Below, in pieces: positions 58,801 through 64,000 of a DNA stretch of 64,000 nucleotides; the first letter of the stretch is position 1, and the number at the start of each line of letters is the position of its first letter. The notes below the pieces were generated by a model. It had not been told where the DNA came from. It saw nothing but the letters and a program-made list of their open reading frames with translations, and did no database searches. The stretch is from the NCBI RefSeq assembly GCF_032854445.1, contig NC_088297.1, forward strand, positions 15,821,127 through 15,885,126, in the 5' to 3' direction. Source of the DNA: Liolophura sinensis. Its lineage: Eukaryota; Mollusca; Polyplacophora; Chitonida; Chitonidae. The translations under genes were made by a program, and so were the position numbers.

Positions 58801-59153
58801 TGTGATGACAACACAGCATTTTGAGCCATTCTAAACCAGTGACGTTTAACATATCGCTCAGTTAAGATCACTGAATACCGAGTTCTGCTCAAGTCATTTT
58901 GCTGCTATTTAAGCGTTTACGTGAACAGTTAGAATAAAATCGAAATTGAGGTAAAATGACAACACACTATCACACAATTGTCAATCTTCTGGTTTTCCTT
59001 ACTCTATGCTGTAATATTATCTTATGCAAGTCTGCCAAAATCTTACGTGTTTGATTGGTGGAATGTACCAGCACAAGACCCCGGCGATAATTCCGAACAG
59101 CGTTCCTCCAATAGCCTCCAGCGGTCCCCGGATGATATTGAAGGCAAGATCCC
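52899..59153 (-). CDS. Gene C: SLC9B/NHA-type antiporter, 3' part only (six exons seen)
   Basis: Exons in transcript order: 59153-59047, 56192-56031, 55440-55332, 54528-54392, 53824-53747, 53093-52899. They encode DLAFNIIRGPLEAIGG to YIPPIKH; LLFGGGLFAVFGSKAADFP with GCLTMAFVAAYGW; MWEVFQPLLFGLIGAAIKVD; FGTLVLFIGLVIRILVSF to FAWLPKATVQ; AAIGSVALDMALEKEA; and VLTMAVLIILITAPIG, GPKLLHRTE and an acidic tail ending YAEEEDV. Exon lengths 107, 162, 109, 137 and 78 equal those of gene A. The frame is intact and all splice sites are canonical, so it looks functional. The exons for the N-tail, the RAGLGLD helix and the ion-site motif were not found up to 64000. They are either past the edge, behind an intron of at least 4.8 kb, or lost. 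Confidence 0.9.
53325..53625 (+). mobile_element. SINE family 2, diverged copy in a gene C intron
   Basis: GGATTAAACCCTGGTCGGGTC, TGCCTCGCTTGGGACTCAGC and TGACTGAAAAATTTCTAAG. It is close to the 50015 copy in body type, so both may be one subfamily. Confidence 0.72.
53840..53940. repeat. Trinucleotide tract (ATC/GTC)n in a gene C intron
   Basis: Imperfect ATCATC and CATCAT repeats, then CGTCGTCGTCGTCGTCGT, lie about 16 nt beyond the acceptor side of the exon 53747-53824. Confidence 0.85.
54985..55222 (-). mobile_element. SINE family 1, near full-length, in a gene C intron
   Basis: Tail, body and box B-like region are present (GGAACTGAACTCACAGCGAC); it stops inside the head at GGTTCCTGGGTCATGG. 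It lies between gene C exons 54528 and 55332. Confidence 0.87.
55478..55605 (-). mobile_element. SINE family 1, 3' half, beside a gene C exon
   Basis: GTTTTACGCCGTACTCAAG to CGATCATCCGCAGCTTGCTG. It begins about 38 nt from the acceptor of the exon that starts at 55440. Confidence 0.84.
56455..56797 (-). mobile_element. SINE family 2, full-length, in a gene C intron
   Basis: Best-preserved head: reversed, it reads TGGGCACAGTTGGTAGAGCG (box A-like), then GGTAGATCCAGGATTAAACC. Body and tail match 48593-48935 closely. Confidence 0.88.
56965..57225 (-). mobile_element. SINE family 1, full-length, in a gene C intron
   Basis: Complete copy in reverse, ending in the head AAACCACCTCAGCCACAGAT. It lies in the long intron between 56192 and 59047. 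Confidence 0.87.
58640..59030 (+). repeat. Two partial copies of dispersed repeat family 3 beside gene C
   Basis: 58640-58720 has TGCGACCATTTGTCATC and CTCTGTGCTGTAATC. 58910-59030 has GTTTACGTGAACAGTTAG and CTCTATGCTGTAATATT. The second ends about 17 nt from the gene C exon at 59047. Confidence 0.6.
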
Positions 59154-60293
59154 CTGCAAAAGACGGAAAATAAAACGTAGAGTCACGTAGAGTCTGGTGA
59201 TAAGAGACGCTCGGAAACGTTTGTTACTGGATAGAATACAGTATGTTTAATCTATGGGAGTTTTGATTTTTCTCTGTGTGAGAGCTGAGTTTAGCTTTTT
59301 ATCAGTAATAGTAAGGTTTAAGAGGAGTGGAAATCGGATAGAGCCCTTAAGAAATCCCAAAAATATGTTGCCAGAAATTTAGTTGACAAAAAGTTTCCCA
59401 TTTGGAGAAACCTCTGCAAATTACGATTCCACAGCCACCCCTTCGATAGTTGCTCAAAAGCTGTTTGGTAGAAAGTGCATTCATGTCTATTTTTAAATCA
59501 CATTGTTATATGTTGTGGGGAGGGTGGGAGCGGATGTAGATTCAAGGTTCAGGGTCTTTAATTTGTAAAAGAAGGTAATTGGTTTCAGGGGTAATGAATC
59601 AGTCCAAAGTGACATTAATTCGGTCCAAAATCGAGGGTACACTATATTGCGGGCCAGCAATGAAACTATATCCTATATTGATGCTTACGTGTCAGTAATT
59701 ACATAAAACTGATAAGGAATTCAAAAGATGTAATATACAAATGCAAAATGTTGAAAACGTCCGAAAACGATCGATTCTGTGACATTTACCGTTGATTTAT
59801 CTTTGTTTCCTTTTTGGCTAATTGATTAATTGAGGAATGGTGTTACGTAAACAGTCATTTCTTACTGTCACGCATGTGACTGTTTATATACTGGGAATGT
59901 TTTATTGCAAAGTGCTAATTAAAGAGATCCATATACTTATCACGGTATGCTTCGATATAGCAGGCCTGGAATGCAGTCAAGTTAAAAAAACCGTTCTACA
60001 TGAAACCGTGAAATCGTGACTTCAAGCACTCCTTCCCTAAAGGCAATATTTCCCCGCCTTTGTCTTTATCCAAGAGTAAAGCCTATTGTAGCTTCACGTT
60101 AAAGTATTTCACAGGCAAAAAACACACACGCTGTACACTTATGGCAGTAAAAATAACCTCAAATATATATAGGAATTAAAAGAATACCTCAGTGTTTGCA
60201 CATTCAACTCTAAATAGATCCCCCACCTAATTTGTTAGCATTCATGAAAAAAAGTACATCAAAGAATTCTCTTTGAAAAGCAGGTCTTTATGC

Positions 60294-60321
60294 TTTGTTT
60301 TGTTTTGTTTTGTTTTGTTTT
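60294..60321. repeat. Short (TTTTG)n tract
   Basis: About five TTTTG units in AT-rich sequence with no gene nearby. Confidence 0.85.
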
Positions 60322-60419
60322 GCATCTGTCTGAAGAGATGCAATATGCGTGCAACGATCTTGTTGCCGACAGTACGTGAATGCATTCTTTTACCTACAAA
60401 AAGCTTCTTGGTTTTATGT

Positions 60420-60990
60420 TGAAGACATCTATGTAATGAGAGCTAAAAGAAAAAAGCTGTGGTTCCGTTGATTTCTATATACATATACATTCTAACACCG
60501 TTGCCCATTATTTTAATACAACTAAAGTTTGAACATAAACACACGCTGTTTAGTAAATGAAAAGAAAACAAAGACATGATATGTGCACATTATTTTATGA
60601 GATGGATTGACATCTAATAATAACAGCTTAAAGTTTAATTCATGTCGTAAAAACTATATACTGCATAATGAGTGATATGATGACTGCGCAAGAAAGCAAA
60701 GAAACAAATGTGCGTGATCTCAGACTATATTGGACATGTACTGTTATCAAGGGTTATCACTGTTATTCATACAGAAACTGTAATGTTACTCTGTCAGCGT
60801 CTAAATGCCTCTTAAGGAGTTTAATGCTGGGGATGTTAACATCTATGCAATAAGAGCTCAAATAAATACGCGCGTGTAATTCTGTTGATAAGTCAGACCA
60901 CATAAATGAACGCTCCTGTCTGAAATGCTAATGGCTTTTCTATCCAAACTATATATGCAATGAGAGCTTAAAAAATACACCTCTGTCATA
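60420..60990. repeat. Diverged repeats sharing an ATCTATG-AATGAGAGC phrase
   Basis: The phrase ATCTATG(T/C)AAT(G/A)AGAGCT recurs near 60428, 60840 and, as ATATATGCAATGAGAGCTTA, near 60950. Spacing is irregular. Origin unknown. Confidence 0.45.
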
Positions 60991-62754
60991 ACCTTACACA
61001 GAATACGCGAATGTTCAGCTGATTTTTTTTCTTTTTCTTAAATGTTGGTGATTTATCACATCACCTGTATGACATGACAGCTAAAACAGGTTAGACATAG
61101 CGCTGGGCTCTGCATCTACAATGTTATCTGCAACTGTGTCCCCTTGACATTTACACTTTTACTCTCTTCCTTTATACATGAGAAACCGGAAGTTAGCAAG
61201 ATCGCCGCTATTGGCGGACGTCTGTTTTTTTGTTTTTTTTTTTATCGAAATCTTCCTAATAACAGAACAGAGTGCAAGTCAAGAAGTTTAATATGCACTG
61301 GCATAGGATTTAGCAGTTTTACACCTGCACATAGCTACAAACGGTAATGACACATTAGCTAGCTAGTAAACTGACAAGGGAATCTGTCCAGACTAATTCA
61401 ATTCCTATTACAGAAATCAGCAATAGCCTTCTTCCCTTTCCAGTTTATCCGTCGCAGGTTCGAACCCAGCTCTCGCTGTTTCGGTTGCAATTTTAAGTTA
61501 GAGAATGTGTCGAGTAACTGACAAATGGCAGTAGTTTAAGGAAAATAGGAAAGAACATCCATAGATCTGACTGCTGAAGTAAACATGAAACATTCAAGAG
61601 TACGTTGTTGCACACTAATCAAACAAACAAATAGATGAATCTTTATACAAAAACTAGAGATTTTAATCTAAAAGTGGCCTGCTGATATGTAATAAATGCT
61701 TCTTCTTCTGTCTGGCTCTTCGTTTATACAAGCAGTGTTGTAATATTCCCTACGTGCTTCTGTAACAGAATATTCATAACCTATGCTGTCATAAGCATAT
61801 GAGTAACACAATCTACACAACCAAGCCATTGTTACACATTGGTCGATATACCCCTTAATTAAACGGCTCTTAACTTAGACTCCCCTGAACATAATTAACT
61901 CAGTCATGCGAACCTTAATTCACCTGCCAGATCTAACGAAAGCAATTACCTAGATATATGTATATACATTTGATTATCATTATGATTCCCATCCTTCACT
62001 CTATGCTGACCTTTCACCTCCAACTGCAAATAACCTGCGAAACTCATGAGAATTGAAAATGACATTGTTTAGAATAAGACGCTTCTCACAAAATCATTAC
62101 ACCTGAGGTCATCAAGACAGTCATCAATCTAGCAAGTGTTTAAGGAAAACTTGGATTACACATGTTAAAATTTTCTGCGCAAAAACATACGGGAATTACG
62201 TCCTATTTACAAGTATTCGTCTTTCTATAAGATTTATCTTACTTATGATTTTCTGGGCATTTGCCCTTCCGCCTCCACCTGGATATTTAATGATCATGAA
62301 ACTTATATTACGAACGATGGAAAAGTTTGCAAATCTAAAATTATTATTGAAGTTCAGGGCAAAAGAACCTGTCACTGCGTTTTTCACTTTCCGTCGCATT
62401 GGTGAACAAATGAAGGATTATGGCTTGAAGTCACATCCGCAATATTTCAGCAACACCTTGGCGAATTTCTTTTGTAAATCTAAGCTGTTTAATATTGTTT
62501 TATATCCGGTCTAAGATTAAGTAGAGCATCAAACAATTATTCTAATATCGTATAATGGACATTCCAGATCAATTCTTGCGATTTATGGCCGATTATTGGC
62601 CGGAATTTCACAGTCAGATGTGGTTCAAGACATAGTAAACCGAATAATCACCAAATTGGGTGAAAAGAGTGACGACAAAAAAAAAATCAAAAAATTACAG
62701 GTAATAATAATCAAACATAACTTTAAATGAGCTAGGTTTTTGAAAATCTATCTA

Positions 62755-62915
62755 TTTTTTTCTTGTTTTGACACAATACTGAATAATATTTCTCCCAAAT
62801 GACGTCTGCCAGTTTTACAAGTGAGGAAAGAAACCTCTGCACCTCACCAGGTACCCAACATATAGACTAGCGTGAGGTGGATTCGAACCTGGGGGCCTAA
62901 TTGTTTTATGTGTTT
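62755..62915 (-). mobile_element. Possible diverged SINE with a tRNA-like B box
   Basis: ACACAATACTGAATAATATTTCTC looks like a decayed SINE tail region, and GTGGATTCGAACCTGGGGG is a reversed B box of tRNA type. The body is too diverged to place in a family. Confidence 0.4.
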
Positions 62916-63329
62916 CCGGTATCAGTGATATGCTTCAAATTTCTAAAGAATTTAACATAAAGAGCACCATCAGAGTAACTGGCAATTACACCATTCATTG
63001 AGGCCCGCATAAAACTACGGTAGACCTACGAAAGCAGACGAAATGGATGTAGGATGTGGCGCTGACATTTCATGACGTGTGCTTCCAGTTGTAACCTATT
63101 GACGGATTTTGGGGGATTTAGATGTATTTGAATTCTTCAGTGAAGGCATTCAGATTGGTTGATATCTTCAGATTAGCAGACATCATTATAAAGAAAGGGG
63201 ATTTTCTAAGTAGCGGTATTGCCGATGGTGGGGAGAAACATTTTCTAGATTCTGAAGATGCCAAACTATCAAGAATACGTCACAATACAGTATAAGTGTC
63301 TAGACCGCTTGACCAATAGGACTGGATGG

Positions 63330-63700
63330 TTTGATTGATTAGTATTTAACATCATAATTAAGAATATATCACTTACACTAAGGTGGTCAGTTTTATAGGC
63401 GGAGAAAAGAAGTGTCCAGAGAGTCAGATGACTGTGATTCTAAGTTTAGCCCATCGAAGGAAATTTTACAACAAATATCCTACATGCTCGGCCATAGATG
63501 CGACTTTCGGATAGCTCAATTCGCTTGCAGATATTAATAGCGGATACACCGTCTGTTTACATGTGGAAAAGTTTGTCAGTAGCTTGCCAAACGGTGCTGG
63601 TTTTACTCCGGGCACTCTGATTTTCCCAGTCTATAAAATGATTGCTGCTGTATGTGTGAAATATTTCTTAGTAAAGCGTTAAACCCCAAGAAGGTAAATA
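63330..63700. mobile_element. Two old, diverged SINE fragments in opposite orientations
   Basis: 63335-63440 resembles a reversed family 1 tail and body (GATTAGTATTTAACATC, CACTTACACTAAGG). 63595-63690 resembles a forward body and tail (GGGCACTCTGATTTTCCC, GTGAAATATTTCTTAG). Both are weak matches. Confidence 0.45.
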
Positions 63701-64000
63701 CGTGCATAAATTCTTTCTTTCCCTGTTACGAAGTGCAGAATGACACAAAATAGCTGCGCAGCCTTGTGGAACAGGTTTTTACGTCTATTCCAGCAGGGAG
63801 AAAACTATGTTCTCTTTCTCCTATGACAGTTAACAGTTTTTATTCTGGAAGCGTCTCCATAAATCAAAACAATTGTGGTTTCGAAGGTTAAAAATGCCTT
63901 GTACGTCACGTGTCATTACGCTTCCACTTCACAGGGGTTGTAATTTCTTAACCTCTGTGCACGTGAGGTTAAAGTCTGGTTTTATTACACTCTCAAAACT

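Larger units (their letters stand above)
59154..64000. other. Gene C intron or upstream sequence, running off the window
   Basis: If gene C is whole, this is one intron of at least 4.8 kb. I looked on the minus strand for the ion-site, RAGLGLD and CPPHG exons and did not find them. Only weak SINE remnants and a short pentanucleotide tract are seen. Confidence 0.5.

Overview
This window is eukaryotic nuclear DNA, almost certainly from a lophotrochozoan invertebrate and most likely a mollusc. It is AT-rich and intron-dense, with GT-AG splice sites. It is full of short tRNA-headed SINEs whose tails read like GAGTACGGCGTAAAACACC followed by (AAAT)n, a style I associate with mollusc SINEs. No prokaryotic or viral gene organisation is visible. 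All calls come from reading the sequence by eye; no database search was run.

The genes are a cluster of three paralogous cation/proton antiporters of the SLC9B/NHA (CPA2) family. Gene A (minus strand, about 1797-11147) is complete: ten exons carrying the conserved body plus one or two at the ends, with a DD ion-binding motif. Gene B (plus strand, about 17709-36991) is complete apart from a less certain first exon, and reads Asn-Asp where gene A has Asp-Asp. Gene C (minus strand, 52899-59153) shows only its last six exons; the rest must lie beyond the right edge or be missing. Exon lengths and intron phases match almost base for base among the three (for example 183, 107, 109, 137 and 78 nt), so they arose by duplication of one intron-containing gene. 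Orientations alternate -, +, -.

Mobile and repetitive DNA fills the rest. A decayed Mutator-like (MULE) element at 44559-48244 has inverted termini of more than 500 bp around a broken minus-strand transposase. A dead DD34E Tc1/mariner element (31417-33044) sits in an intron of gene B. There are two SINE families, about 25 copies of the first and about 8 of the second. There are two kinds of foldback MITE, one of them carrying five exact AP-1-type sites, and a third dispersed repeat found next to genes B and C.

Tandem arrays lie at 1-685 (137-bp unit), 12950-13520 (74-bp unit), 19577-19698 (tetranucleotide) and 41515-42655 (G-rich, about 28-bp unit, apparently born from a fragment of the first SINE family). 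I found no convincing tRNA, rRNA, CRISPR or other protein-coding gene. The long stretches between genes (11.1-17.7 kb, 37-52.7 kb, 59.2-64 kb) hold repeats and unrecognised sequence.
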